Source: a virus. From it: a stretch of 30,448 bases of DNA. The DNA is taken from the IMG/VR virus record IMGVR_UViG_3300029951_000412, positions 1-30,448 of that record; one strand, written 5' to 3'. The translations under genes were made by a program, and so were the position numbers. Under the pieces are notes generated by a model that was not told the origin of the DNA, ran no database searches, and was given only the letters and a program-made list of their open reading frames with translations. Of this stretch, positions 21,686 through 30,448 are shown one piece after another (the first letter of the stretch is position 1; every line of letters starts with the position of its first letter).

Positions 21686-22362
21686 TGGTCAACCGACGAG
21701 ACATGACAATTTCGGGGATCAATCCCCCAGAGTGGTGTGAAGACCTGCTCAAGCAGTTCGGTCAGAACCCTTGGGGAGAGAACATCTTCAGGGTTGTCTG
21801 GGCTCCTCGACGCATTGTGATGTACGGCGGCTACTGGGCGGATGACGGAATCTATCGTTACCGCTACGCCAAGAAGTACGTGCCTAAGTGTTGGATTCTT
21901 GAGCGATGGCTTCCGTGTAGACACTTCGGCTCTCCTGCTTACTGGGCATCCCAGACGTGCAACGACGAAGGATACCTAAGCTCAGGGCCGTACCCGAAGT
22001 TTGGCGTCTATGTTTGCTGCTATCTGTTCGCGAACCCAGACCACAGTTGGCTCCCGATCTTTCCCGATCTGGTCTTCCTGACAGCGCAGGGAATTTGGAC
22101 GGGGCGTATCCGCAAGACGTGGGAAATCCGAGACGCAATCCTCAGCGAGGAAGCGGCAAAGGAAGAAGCATCGAAGCGGGCGTTCGAGAAGCACTGGGAC
22201 GAGACGCATGGCGTGCGTAGAGGCGTGAGCTACTCATCGGGCGGCGAAGTCCAGAACACCGATGCAGAGATTGAGGCATACACGCGAAAGCTGATTACCT
22301 CGGGAGTCAAAATCAAGAAGGAAGAATTTCAGCCGGGATTCCGGCAAGCAGGAACTTTGTAA
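21685..22362 (+). CDS. Conserved-looking hypothetical structural protein
   Basis: Protein of 225 aa, rich in Trp/Tyr in the N-terminal half (WGENIFRVVWAPRRIVMYGGYW...YRYRYAKKYVPKCWILERWL). A long charged helix (about 150-180) and a basic C-terminus follow. This style is common to uncharacterised structural-cluster proteins of podoviruses. Start is uncertain: ATG 21685 lies directly at the promoter-like motif without a ribosome binding site, and ATG 21703 is an alternative. First gene of the adaptor/tail unit, probably co-transcribed with 22373-23248. Confidence 0.65.
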   Translation: MVNRRDMTISGINPPEWCEDLLKQFGQNPWGENIFRVVWAPRRIVMYGGYWADDGIYRYRYAKKYVPKCWILERWLPCRHFGSPAYWASQTCNDEGYLSSGPYPKFGVYVCCYLFANPDHSWLPIFPDLVFLTAQGIWTGRIRKTWEIRDAILSEEAAKEEASKRAFEKHWDETHGVRRGVSYSSGGEVQNTDAEIEAYTRKLITSGVKIKKEEFQPGFRQAGTL

Positions 22363-22372
22363 GGAGAACAGT

Positions 22373-23248
22373 ATGGCAAAAGGTGAAGTAATAATTCCCG
22401 AGGCAGGCACAGGACGCATGTTGCAGCCCGAGCAGGACACAGGGGCACAGAGCGATAAAGCACATCGTTATCTGGCAAACCGCAGCAGAACCCGCACACA
22501 GCCGTTGATTCGGTCGCAGGAGATTGCCGCCAAGGGTGGACTCGACTGCTACATCTACAACGTGAGCCGCATTTTTGAGTGGCGTCGGACGTACAAGGGA
22601 TTCGGCACTTTCACGATTCCCAAAGCGCCCTCAGTAGGCGACAACATCGTAAAGGACGGCAAGACTGTCTCCGCAACCGAGGATGACATCAAGGGAGTGT
22701 TCAAGCTCAGCACCCCGCTGCACATCCCACACTCCTACATCGCCTCTTACGACAAGGGCGACACTCGGCGAATTCCGTATGTTGAGTTCGGTGAAGAAAT
22801 CGCAGAAAGCATCGTCGGCAATTCCAAGCTATACCCCGCCGATTTGCTGCTCCCCACGAACAACCTCGAAAACTGGGGCGTGTTCATCACCTACGGCAAG
22901 AAGTACGAAGAGTTGCCGAAGGGTGAGCAGAACAAGCTCATGACCGAAGCGTTGGCTGCACACCAGAAGCGATGCTTCGAGAAAGTGCTAAGCGGCGACC
23001 GTCTGTACGAAATGAGCAAGTCCAAGGGCACAGGTGGGCCGCTCGAAATCCACCGCCTCTGTGCGCTGGAGACTGGCGAAGAGCGGGACTGGGTAACCTT
23101 CCGTGCTCCTCGTGTCAAAGCGGAGATGATCGAGTGCCCATTCTGCACCAGTGAGATGAAACCCACCGCAGTGATTTGCCCATCCTGCCGTGAAATCGTC
23201 AACCAAGAGCGTTACGAGAAGATGACTGGACGCAAGAACAAAGAGTAA
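22373..23248 (+). CDS. Hypothetical protein with C-terminal zinc ribbon
   Basis: Protein of 291 aa with an AAGGAG site 6 bases before ATG. The body (about 50-230) is mixed alpha/beta, with IFEWRRTYKGFGTFTIPKAP and LYPADLLLPTNNLENWGVFI. The C-terminus holds IECPFCTSEMKPTAVICPSC, a four-cysteine zinc ribbon near residue 260. The family is not recognised. It is the last gene before a terminator, so together with 21685 it forms a two-gene unit. Confidence 0.7.
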   Translation: MAKGEVIIPEAGTGRMLQPEQDTGAQSDKAHRYLANRSRTRTQPLIRSQEIAAKGGLDCYIYNVSRIFEWRRTYKGFGTFTIPKAPSVGDNIVKDGKTVSATEDDIKGVFKLSTPLHIPHSYIASYDKGDTRRIPYVEFGEEIAESIVGNSKLYPADLLLPTNNLENWGVFITYGKKYEELPKGEQNKLMTEALAAHQKRCFEKVLSGDRLYEMSKSKGTGGPLEIHRLCALETGEERDWVTFRAPRVKAEMIECPFCTSEMKPTAVICPSCREIVNQERYEKMTGRKNKE

Positions 23249-23272
23249 GTCTTTATGAGGGCTGTACCAGAT

Positions 23273-23303
23273 GAGCCGCTCTTCGGGGCGGCTCTTGTCT
23301 TTT
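23273..23303 (+). terminator. Rho-independent terminator
   Basis: Stem GAGCCGC/GCGGCTC (23273-23279 with 23288-23294) followed by TTGTCTTTT. Motif copy D begins at the next base, so the terminator and the presumed promoter are back to back. Confidence 0.9.
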
Positions 23304-23320
23304 GGATTATTCCATAGTGA
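23304..23320 (+). promoter_or_regulatory. Late-promoter-like motif, copy D
   Basis: GGATTATTCCATAGTGA, immediately after a terminator and 13 bases before the adaptor start codon. The following GG completes GTGAGG, which can serve as the ribosome binding site. Confidence 0.6.
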
Positions 23321-23333
23321 GGGTTTCTCCGAA

Positions 23334-24254
23334 ATGCCAACACCGACAACGCCTTACCCAACAGCCCAAGATGCCTTGAATGCAGCGATCACCTTCGCCA
23401 ACGACGGTGGGTCACCTCTGGGCATGGCGGGCAACATCCTGAATCCAAGCCGCAATCCGCAGGTTCTCCCAACCTTGCAGGAATGCTGGATTTACCTTCA
23501 GCAACGGCTGATTTCAAATGGCGTCGATACCTTCACCAAAACAGCCCCTATTTTCGGTCTTCCTGCTGCTGCTACCTCCTCGCGTCGGGCGGTGATGCTT
23601 CTAACCTACAACGGGTTCTTCGACGGCCTTACTTGGTCGGGTCCGAATATCACCGCCCCGCTTTGGTCTAACGCAGTCACTTACACACAAGGTCAGACCG
23701 TGACCTACAACAACGTCTATTACGTGGCTCTGCCGAACTCGGCGACAAACTTGAATCAGGAGCCAGATACGGCGACAACCTTCTGGGTGATCTTCACGAA
23801 CATCGGGCCGTGCCTACCGCCTGACCTTGTGAAGCCGCTGGAGATTAGCGAGTGCAACACAGGAGGGCCTGCGTGGGTGCCGATGGCACAGTGCCCAGAT
23901 GTTCTCGCGAACAATCTGATTACGGCTCGATTCCGTAAGTGGGCATTTTCGAACAACACGCTGAAGCTGCCCCCAGCCTCGCAGATGAACGACATTCTGC
24001 TGACTTACTTGGCTATGGCACCGCCCATCGCCACACTGCAAAGCCCGCTTATGGTTCCGGGCGTTGCACGAGCACTCGGTCTACAGGTTCTCTACGTACT
24101 CTCAGGCGGACGCGGCGGGCCGATGGCGGATACGTACAAGGTGTGGGCTGAGGAAGCCATCAATCAAATCCTCAACCAGACGGTGCGTAAGCAAGCGTAC
24201 TCGAATTTTGAACGTCCTCCGTATCGTGGTGGGCGACGTGGACGGAGAGGGTAA
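23334..24254 (+). CDS. Head-tail adaptor-like protein with CBM5/12-like insert
   Basis: Protein of 306 aa. The N- and C-terminal helical parts (TAQDALNAAITFAND..., TYKVWAEEAINQILNQTVRKQAYSNF) resemble podovirus adaptor/connector proteins that bind below the portal. Inserted at about 110-154 is a chitin-binding-like module (PLWSNAVTYTQGQTVTYNNVYYVAL...FWVIF) with the WxxxxxYxxGxxVxYxxxxYxA...W pattern of CBM5/12. ATG 23334 is chosen because the longer read crosses the terminator and motif D. Such glycan-binding inserts may help surface contact. Adaptor identity is inferred from order and shape. Confidence 0.6.
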   Translation: MPTPTTPYPTAQDALNAAITFANDGGSPLGMAGNILNPSRNPQVLPTLQECWIYLQQRLISNGVDTFTKTAPIFGLPAAATSSRRAVMLLTYNGFFDGLTWSGPNITAPLWSNAVTYTQGQTVTYNNVYYVALPNSATNLNQEPDTATTFWVIFTNIGPCLPPDLVKPLEISECNTGGPAWVPMAQCPDVLANNLITARFRKWAFSNNTLKLPPASQMNDILLTYLAMAPPIATLQSPLMVPGVARALGLQVLYVLSGGRGGPMADTYKVWAEEAINQILNQTVRKQAYSNFERPPYRGGRRGRRG

Positions 24255-24607
24255 TGAGCGACTCATTAGCAGTTCTTAATCGACAGGTGTTCAACGCTGT
24301 TGGACAGGCGTTGGCAAATGTTCAAGTGGCGGTTCTCATCGGCGACGTGAATGGGGCGAGTCCCGTGAACGTCACCACGCAGCCCGGTTCTCCGTTGGCA
24401 ACGATTTACGCCGACCCGCAGGGGACGCAGGAAATCCCGAATCCCACGACCACGGACGGTCTGGGAAATTTGTGTGCCACGTACAACGGCGTCACCACAA
24501 TCGGCGTGTGGGTGAACACCAGCGGGTACGACTCGTCTCACTACTTCGTGCTCCAGATTTTCGGCCCCGGAATCGCGGGTCAGCAGCTTATCCCAGTGAG
24601 TAAATAA
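24254..24607 (+). CDS. Small beta-rich tail protein
   Basis: Protein of 117 aa with the pattern LANVQVAVLIG...PLATIYADPQGTQEIPNPTTTDGLGNLCATYN...GVWVNTSGY. This matches small phage tail/collar beta-domains, where NPxxTDxxGNxxFY is conserved (transthyretin-like fold). Overlaps both neighbours as TAATG, between adaptor and nozzle genes, so it is probably a tail accessory or fibre-anchoring protein. Confidence 0.7.
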   Translation: MSDSLAVLNRQVFNAVGQALANVQVAVLIGDVNGASPVNVTTQPGSPLATIYADPQGTQEIPNPTTTDGLGNLCATYNGVTTIGVWVNTSGYDSSHYFVLQIFGPGIAGQQLIPVSK

Positions 24608-27600
24608 TGGCGATTAACGCAGAGAAAACATTCAGTCTCGACCTGAGCCTGTTCGGTGGAAAAGTTAGCGACATAGCGGCTGGGAATACCCCCGCTGGTA
24701 CGTCGCCATTCTGCCTTGACATGTTCTTCGGGGCGCAGTATGTGGCTACCCGTCCTGCATTGATTCACAGCCTCAATGCCGCACTCGCCTCTGGTGCGGA
24801 TGTGCTGAGCCATCTGGATTTCCCTCAGAGCACGGGACAGACAAACTGCATCATCCTGTACGAAAATGGCACCCTCTGGTCGAACAACGTTCAGTCGGGC
24901 ACAAGCGTCCAACTCGGCACCGCAACCCCCGGCTGCCGCTTCAAGGCCGTAGCTGCATTCAATCACTTCTTCATGGCGTTCCGTTCTCTCTCGCTTACCA
25001 CGCCCTTCACCTCAGCACAAGCGGCGGGCGGCGATATTCCTCGGTACGTCAATGCGCTGGGTCACACGTGGCGTGTAACGTCCGATGCTCCGGGCGGCGG
25101 GTACTCCGTCTCTGGTGTGAACATCGGCCCCACGAATATCATCAACACCCCCACCTACGTCGGCGGGCCTGACATCACGAGCATCACTTATTCCGACCCT
25201 ATCACGGTGAGTCTCGGTAAGTTCGGAAGCGAGACGGTGTACACCACCGCTACCGTGCTCCTGTCAAGCAGCGTGAGCTTGACCGCTGGGTTCAGCGTAC
25301 AAATCTACGGCGTCACATGGTCGCTCCCCAACGGCCCGCAGTGGGCAAACGGCGTAGCGATCCAAAGTGTCATCAGCGGCGACACGTTCAAGATTCCGAT
25401 TCAGCACACCACTGTGAACAACGTGGGAAGCGGCGGAACGTTTGCTTACGCAACTTCGATCCCGCTGACCCGTGACAACAACATCGTCACCGCGTTCTTG
25501 GCGGGTACGAGCGTCGGTAGTCCGACCAAGATTCAGGCTGGGTGGTATGTCACCCCAAGCGACACACAGGCTACCTCAAACGCCGCTGTGCCGAACTCTG
25601 GTGAAGTGCCGTTCACTCCCAACGAGTTGTTCCAAGCTATCTACCCGTCATCTGCAACAGGTGGGACAGCAGCGCAACTCATCGAAGGCGCAGTAATCAC
25701 CTTTTACACCTACCCGCACGCCAACAACGGCGCATTCAATTTTGACTATCCGGGCGATGGCTACAACGAGGTGTTACCAGCAGCTATTGCGACCGCCACG
25801 TTCCCGAAAGACATCACCATGATGATGAACCCCAACGGGACTCCCGATGGGGACTTCTTACCGGGTGCCCCGAGTGGTGCTCCGAATCCATGGCCGTTCT
25901 ACGGCGTGAATTCCTCAGGAAACTGGGACGGAAACACCTTTGTTCCTTACGCGGGGGCAGGTACGGACTCTATCGCTGTCATCAGCGGTTACATGAGCTT
26001 CCCCGTCGCTGGAAATTACACCTTCAGAATTTTGAACGATGACGGACTCCAGATCGGGTTCGCTTCGGGCATCACGTTAGTAAGTTCCTCGTCCAACAAC
26101 GGTGGGCCTGCGAATCCGTTCAATCCGCAGCCCCACACAGTCAGTGCCTTGAACGGCTACCCGCTCCTCTTCGCAATGAACGCCTCCACGGAGTACGGCG
26201 GCGTGGACATCTACGACAACAACATCACCATCAACGTAGCAGCACCCGGCACTTACGGCGTTGAGTGGAATTACGTCAACTGGGAAGGTGGTGGTCGCCT
26301 CATCATGGCAAACGTGATCGGCGGCGTGGATTACCCGATTCAGCCCACCATTGGGCCGGGCATTGCCAAGGTGCAAGGCGATGGTGTTGGCAACATCCAT
26401 GTGACGTTGCCGACCGCTGTCGAAGCGATGCCAATTGGCTCGTGGTACTACTTGTTCCTTGAGCCGCCTGTCGCATCGAACATCATCGACTGGTTGATTA
26501 GCTCCAACGGTACAGCCCTCATCACGGTGCAGAACAGTACCCTCACCGTGGGTCAAAGCATCGAGTTGAACGGCTTCACCTCTGTGAGTAACCCAGAGCC
26601 TACGGGTTGGAACGGTCAAACGGTGGTCATCACCGCAGCGACCATCAACAGCAACGGAACTGGGTCTTATCAGTTCTCGTGGAACGGGCCAACGGGTAGC
26701 GGTACAACCACAACGGGTACAGCTACGCCTTCTACTCAGTCTTATCCCTCGGGATGGGTGCAAGTCACTCAGGTCATCAGCACCACGGAGTTCGTGTACT
26801 ACGCAGTCGATAACACTGCAACCTCCGTCTCTGACGCCACGGTGTATGACTACTTCGGCTCCTTGAACACGCAGCAATCACTGACCCCGACGCCCGGACA
26901 AACGAATACCACGGTTCCGCCTACAGCCAGTGGTTCGGCTGTAAGCACACAATCTTCGGCGTCAGGAATCGTGCAAGGCTTCCAAGTCTTGAGCGTGGAC
27001 ACCAGCACGACCCCTAACAGCATCACTTGGTATCAAGCGGGATTCAACGACACCTACACGGGCACTCACACACTTCAAGTTCAGCCCAACACCCAGATTG
27101 CGGGCGGGCCGCGCAACATGTTCGTCTTCTTCATCAACGAGGATGACGGTGCGACACCCGGAGGCTACCCGATTTACGTTCAGTTGAATGGTGGAACTCA
27201 ATTCGCCGAAGTCACCCTCCCAATCGGCCCACCGGGAACCGTTGCCCGAGGTGTGGCATGGACTCCAGCCTACGGTGCGCTGTACTTTGTGACGGGCGCA
27301 GGACAAGTTCCCGCCTCCGCTGGAAACGGCCCCGTCCTCTCGCTGGGCACCATAATCAACGACAACACGACTACAAAAATTATTCAGGACTTCTCTGACG
27401 CAGCCTTGGAAGACGGCATCCTCGTCGGCCCCGGTATCGACGCCGTGGGTGAGGACTACGGCGATTTGACCAGCACAATTGTTCTGCCTCCGTGTCTCGG
27501 CGTCATCGAGTACAACCAGCAACTCGTCTGGTGGGGCGAACTCAACAATTACCCGAATCACCAATTGAACAATATGGGAATGCAGGGGGGCTCCCCTACG

Positions 27601-29826
27601 GTCTCCCTTACGGGCGTACAGCCTCCGGGCTGGAACAGTACCACCTCATACAACGGCTTCGTGCCAGATGGAAACGGTACTTTGGCTGTCGCCCCAGACA
27701 ACTTCGGTTGGACATACAACATGAGCAGCGGCTCGTCCCACACGCAGACTTGCATGTTGAGTCAGCCTGCTTACCAAGACTACTACGGTGCACCCGTCTT
27801 CCTGCCAAATCGCAATTACTACCAGCGGTTCAACGGAGCGGTGGTCAGCGGTTCCCCAACTGGTAACTTGATCTTCGAGATGTACTCCCCAACAGCGGGT
27901 CTGTTGGCTAAGGCTACGATTGCGTGCAACCTGTTCACCTCTGCGATGAGTTGGCTGGGAAATGCCTTCAACGCATCCATGCCGAACAGCATCCCCTCGG
28001 ATACAGTGTTTTTCTTCACGCTGGACGGAACCGCAACCACGAACTTCACTATCGCAATTCGTGACTTGCAGGAAATCGATGCTCAGCAGCCCGTGCTCAA
28101 CAACCAACTTCGCACCTCGTACATCGACAACGAGTTTGGCTACGACAACGAGAACGGTTACATCGTCGGTATCGACACCCCAGCGTTCATCACTGGCTGT
28201 TTCTTGCAGCGTGCCTTCCTGTACGCCATCACGGATCAAGATGGTGATCTGGCGGTCATTCAGGCCAACGGTCAAACGCCTTCGCAGTGGTCTGCAACCA
28301 TGTTCGCCAAAGAATGCTCGTGCAGCGGCCCTGATGCTGTGTGTACGGGTCAATCTATCGCATGGTGGATGGGACGCCATGGTGTGCACATCTTCGAGGG
28401 TCAGCAACCCCGCAAGATTTCACAGCCTGTCGCCCAAGATTTCGAGCAGACGAACTGGAACGCAGCCGTCAACTCCTGCATGGCTTACGACTCGATTCAG
28501 CGGCAGCTATACATGAGCTTCCCGACTGGGGTGAGCATCAACCCTTCGTTCACCCAGACGATGAACTCCCGTCTGGCGGACACGGCTTACAACGTGCCCG
28601 ATCCAGTTCACGTTTCGAGCTACACAGGGAAGGTCATTTCGACAGATTTATGCCAAAAATGGTGCGAGATGAGCATCCCCATCAACTCGATGCAGATGAG
28701 CACCCGCAGCACTCCACTCGGCTTCGCCAAGGTCATGACCTTCGGCGGCGGTGCAGTTGGTCCTGTCAGCTTTGATGCTTCGGCAAGCAATACTGGAACA
28801 GGATCGACCCAGACGTTGAGCATCACTCCAGCCTCTCCAACGGATTTGCTTATTTACGTCACGAATGCCGAGGGTGTGCCTACCACTCCAGCAGGAATGA
28901 CTGAAACGCAGGTTGGAACCTTCACCCAGTCGCTCACCAGCGATGCGACCATCGACGTGTCTTGTCCCAACATAGGCATTGGTGTGGATTTCTGGGCTAA
29001 TGTCGCCTGCACGCTTGCTACGACCACGACCCCAAACATTGTGTTCACTGGAAGCTTCGGCGGCGGTAGTATCGGCACTGGTCCGCACACCGTGAACCTG
29101 CCTTCAGTCGTTGCGGGACAAGCCATCATTGTCACCGTGTCACAGGTCGGGCCGGGCGTTACGGCTGGTCAGATCACCGTGAGTGATGACAAGGGCAACA
29201 CCTATTTCTCGGTTCTCGCCTCAAACAACAATGGCAGCTACACCGTTGGCGCTGCGATTTTCGTGGCTCTCGGTGTCAAGGGCGGAAGCACGAACGTGAC
29301 CATGACGCTGCCCGCACCTCTGGGCAACGTCATCGCTGCGACTGCGTTTCAATACAGCGGCATCAGCGGTCCTCAGGGCTTCGGACAACTGTACATTCAG
29401 GATTTCGCGAATTACCCGCCTGTGACCCCGACCGCAACGACATGGAACTGTGTGGACGCGGACTACGGCAACATTCTGTGGGCATACCAGACGTATTTCT
29501 TCTTCGCCCACGACACGGAGCAGCAGCCAATGTTGGCGCTGTACCAGAAGCTATTCTGCTACCTCAGCTTCCACGCAGTCGGGCTCGGGGAGACGATAAT
29601 CACGCCCTATGTGGACGCCTTGAACAACCCGTGGGAGCCTCTGCCTACCTTCACCCTCCAGTTGGCGGATGCGGGCGCAGACCACAATATCGGGCTGGAA
29701 GTCCACGGAAACCGTTGTTCCTTCCTGTACCAAGGAGTCGCGGCTTCGGCGATGCTGCTCACGCACATGGTTGTCAGCGCCCGCAAAGATTTGGTGTTCC
29801 CCGTGACGGGACTTTCAAACTTCTAA
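24607..29826 (+). CDS. Giant tail nozzle-like protein with PA14 and beta-sandwich inserts
   Basis: Protein of 1739 aa. The N-terminus (FSLDLSLFGGKVSD...SPFCLDMFFGAQYVATRPALIHSL) and propeller-like repeats (WWMGRHGVHIFEGQQPRKIS...YDSIQRQLYMSFPTG) resemble beta-propeller tail nozzles (T7 gp12 / P22 gp10 type). A PA14-like glycan-binding domain is inserted at about 395-578, with PVAGNYTFRILNDDGLQIGF as its signature. Two Ig-like beta-sandwich units lie at about 1380-1595 (ITVSDDKGNTYFSVLAS, FQYSGI), followed by a conserved-looking C-terminal domain. It is two to three times larger than usual nozzles. The inserts are probably surface-exposed and contact host polysaccharide (inference). Confidence 0.75.
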   Translation: MAINAEKTFSLDLSLFGGKVSDIAAGNTPAGTSPFCLDMFFGAQYVATRPALIHSLNAALASGADVLSHLDFPQSTGQTNCIILYENGTLWSNNVQSGTSVQLGTATPGCRFKAVAAFNHFFMAFRSLSLTTPFTSAQAAGGDIPRYVNALGHTWRVTSDAPGGGYSVSGVNIGPTNIINTPTYVGGPDITSITYSDPITVSLGKFGSETVYTTATVLLSSSVSLTAGFSVQIYGVTWSLPNGPQWANGVAIQSVISGDTFKIPIQHTTVNNVGSGGTFAYATSIPLTRDNNIVTAFLAGTSVGSPTKIQAGWYVTPSDTQATSNAAVPNSGEVPFTPNELFQAIYPSSATGGTAAQLIEGAVITFYTYPHANNGAFNFDYPGDGYNEVLPAAIATATFPKDITMMMNPNGTPDGDFLPGAPSGAPNPWPFYGVNSSGNWDGNTFVPYAGAGTDSIAVISGYMSFPVAGNYTFRILNDDGLQIGFASGITLVSSSSNNGGPANPFNPQPHTVSALNGYPLLFAMNASTEYGGVDIYDNNITINVAAPGTYGVEWNYVNWEGGGRLIMANVIGGVDYPIQPTIGPGIAKVQGDGVGNIHVTLPTAVEAMPIGSWYYLFLEPPVASNIIDWLISSNGTALITVQNSTLTVGQSIELNGFTSVSNPEPTGWNGQTVVITAATINSNGTGSYQFSWNGPTGSGTTTTGTATPSTQSYPSGWVQVTQVISTTEFVYYAVDNTATSVSDATVYDYFGSLNTQQSLTPTPGQTNTTVPPTASGSAVSTQSSASGIVQGFQVLSVDTSTTPNSITWYQAGFNDTYTGTHTLQVQPNTQIAGGPRNMFVFFINEDDGATPGGYPIYVQLNGGTQFAEVTLPIGPPGTVARGVAWTPAYGALYFVTGAGQVPASAGNGPVLSLGTIINDNTTTKIIQDFSDAALEDGILVGPGIDAVGEDYGDLTSTIVLPPCLGVIEYNQQLVWWGELNNYPNHQLNNMGMQGGSPTVSLTGVQPPGWNSTTSYNGFVPDGNGTLAVAPDNFGWTYNMSSGSSHTQTCMLSQPAYQDYYGAPVFLPNRNYYQRFNGAVVSGSPTGNLIFEMYSPTAGLLAKATIACNLFTSAMSWLGNAFNASMPNSIPSDTVFFFTLDGTATTNFTIAIRDLQEIDAQQPVLNNQLRTSYIDNEFGYDNENGYIVGIDTPAFITGCFLQRAFLYAITDQDGDLAVIQANGQTPSQWSATMFAKECSCSGPDAVCTGQSIAWWMGRHGVHIFEGQQPRKISQPVAQDFEQTNWNAAVNSCMAYDSIQRQLYMSFPTGVSINPSFTQTMNSRLADTAYNVPDPVHVSSYTGKVISTDLCQKWCEMSIPINSMQMSTRSTPLGFAKVMTFGGGAVGPVSFDASASNTGTGSTQTLSITPASPTDLLIYVTNAEGVPTTPAGMTETQVGTFTQSLTSDATIDVSCPNIGIGVDFWANVACTLATTTTPNIVFTGSFGGGSIGTGPHTVNLPSVVAGQAIIVTVSQVGPGVTAGQITVSDDKGNTYFSVLASNNNGSYTVGAAIFVALGVKGGSTNVTMTLPAPLGNVIAATAFQYSGISGPQGFGQLYIQDFANYPPVTPTATTWNCVDADYGNILWAYQTYFFFAHDTEQQPMLALYQKLFCYLSFHAVGLGETIITPYVDALNNPWEPLPTFTLQLADAGADHNIGLEVHGNRCSFLYQGVAASAMLLTHMVVSARKDLVFPVTGLSNF

Positions 29827-29831
29827 GCCGC

Positions 29832-29848
29832 CGATTATTCCATAGTGA
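29832..29848 (+). promoter_or_regulatory. Late-promoter-like motif, copy E
   Basis: CGATTATTCCATAGTGA, 16 of 17 identical to copy D, five bases after the nozzle stop and 9 bases before the next start codon. The adjacent GG again forms GTGAGG. Confidence 0.6.
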
Positions 29849-29857
29849 GGATTATCG

Positions 29858-30448
29858 ATGGCTCCGAAGAACACCGCATCACCGTTTTACCCGACCCTTA
29901 ACAGCATACGGTCGGCTCTGCCCAGCGAGTTGCGGGGGCAGGATGTTGCCGAAGCCTTTGATTCTATTGGCGGCACGATTGCGGAAATCAACACCAAGCT
30001 TGCGAACCTCAAGACTGGCGTCAGCACTGTAACGAACCAGTTCAACACGTTCCAGCAGACGCAGGCAAGCGGTACGCAGCCCGCAAATACGCCGAACGGT
30101 AGCTCGTTTTCTGCGATCACGTCGGGTGACAACACCCAAGCGATCATGACGGTGGACACGGGCTCGTCGCTGACATTCGTGGGCGGCGGCATCATCAGCG
30201 CCAACGAGATTTACAACGTTATGGTAAGCGCCACACCCCCGACCACGGGGCAGACGCTTGTCTACAACGGGACTGAGTACGCCCCTGCGTTCATGCCGCA
30301 GACGTTCACTCCAGTCACAAACGAATATTTGACGGGGTATGACGCCACAACAGGGTTGTTCAGTGCGGCGACCGTGATTCCGGGCATTACCTCGATTAGC
30401 GGTCTTGGCATTGCTGTCGCAACCCCAGACCCCATTACGAGCACGGGC
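29858..30448 (+). CDS. Tail fibre / tail-tip protein (partial, cut by window end)
   Basis: First 197 residues of a longer protein. A helical N-terminus (SELRGQDVAEAFDSIGGTIAEINTKLANLKTGVSTVTNQFNTF) is followed by Thr/Gly-rich beta repeats (GQTLVYNGTEYAPAFM; EYLTGYDATTGLFSAAT). The GQxLVYNGxxYAP element is typical of phage tail-fibre shafts. It is preceded by motif E and GTGAGG as ribosome binding site. No stop occurs before the window edge. Confidence 0.7.
   Translation, partial: MAPKNTASPFYPTLNSIRSALPSELRGQDVAEAFDSIGGTIAEINTKLANLKTGVSTVTNQFNTFQQTQASGTQPANTPNGSSFSAITSGDNTQAIMTVDTGSSLTFVGGGIISANEIYNVMVSATPPTTGQTLVYNGTEYAPAFMPQTFTPVTNEYLTGYDATTGLFSAATVIPGITSISGLGIAVATPDPITSTG

Noticed and set aside
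1-30448. CRISPR array or tandem-repeat satellite
   Set aside because: No regularly spaced direct repeats were found; the only long exact repeat noted is the 29-bp pair at 5014 and 5957.

Overview
The window is part of a tailed double-stranded DNA phage or prophage (class Caudoviricetes). All confident genes lie on the + strand, packed with TAATG/ATGA overlaps. It carries a complete large terminase, a P22-like portal, an HK97-fold coat protein, a head-tail adaptor and a giant nozzle-like tail protein, so a short-tailed (podovirus, P22/T7-type) virion is the best reading. Both ends are cut: the last gene runs off the right edge. The host cannot be read directly. A DUF3494 ice-binding-like domain and SDxxGNTY-type beta-sandwich repeats are frequent in soil bacteria such as Acidobacteriota, so that phylum is a tentative inference only.

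Region by region. (1) 1-4210 is an accessory block of small proteins, several with Cys/His zinc-knuckle spacing. It also holds a GH24 endolysin, a solo tnpB element of IS200/IS605 type with matching terminal hairpins, and a sigma-70-like factor. Two genes near 440 and 740 look frameshifted. (2) 4211-6064 holds a hairpin-rich non-coding stretch, an HNH endonuclease and a truncated terminase-like ATPase, whose break lies exactly at a 29-bp direct repeat. (3) 6065-11239 holds small helical genes, a possible scaffold, and a phage chaperonin pair (GroES-like then GroEL-like). (4) 11220-19248 runs from the packaging genes through small head genes, an ice-binding-like protein and the portal to a histidine phosphatase and a tiny membrane peptide. 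(5) 19253-21606 holds the capsid gene behind a structured leader, then a terminator, a fibre-like gene and another terminator. (6) 21669-30448 holds adaptor, nozzle and fibre/tail genes.

Five intergenic copies of one 17-nt motif (NNATTAYTCCWNNSTGA) sit at 4886, 19253, 21669, 23304 and 29832. Two follow rho-independent terminators and all stand just before gene modules. They look like a phage-specific late promoter family, possibly read by the sigma-like protein at 3382-4059. The most unusual items are this motif family, a TnpB whose RuvC-II glutamate aligns to serine and which abuts a sigma-like gene, the chaperonin pair, the ice-binding-like virion-cluster protein, and the terminase fragment ending at a repeat.
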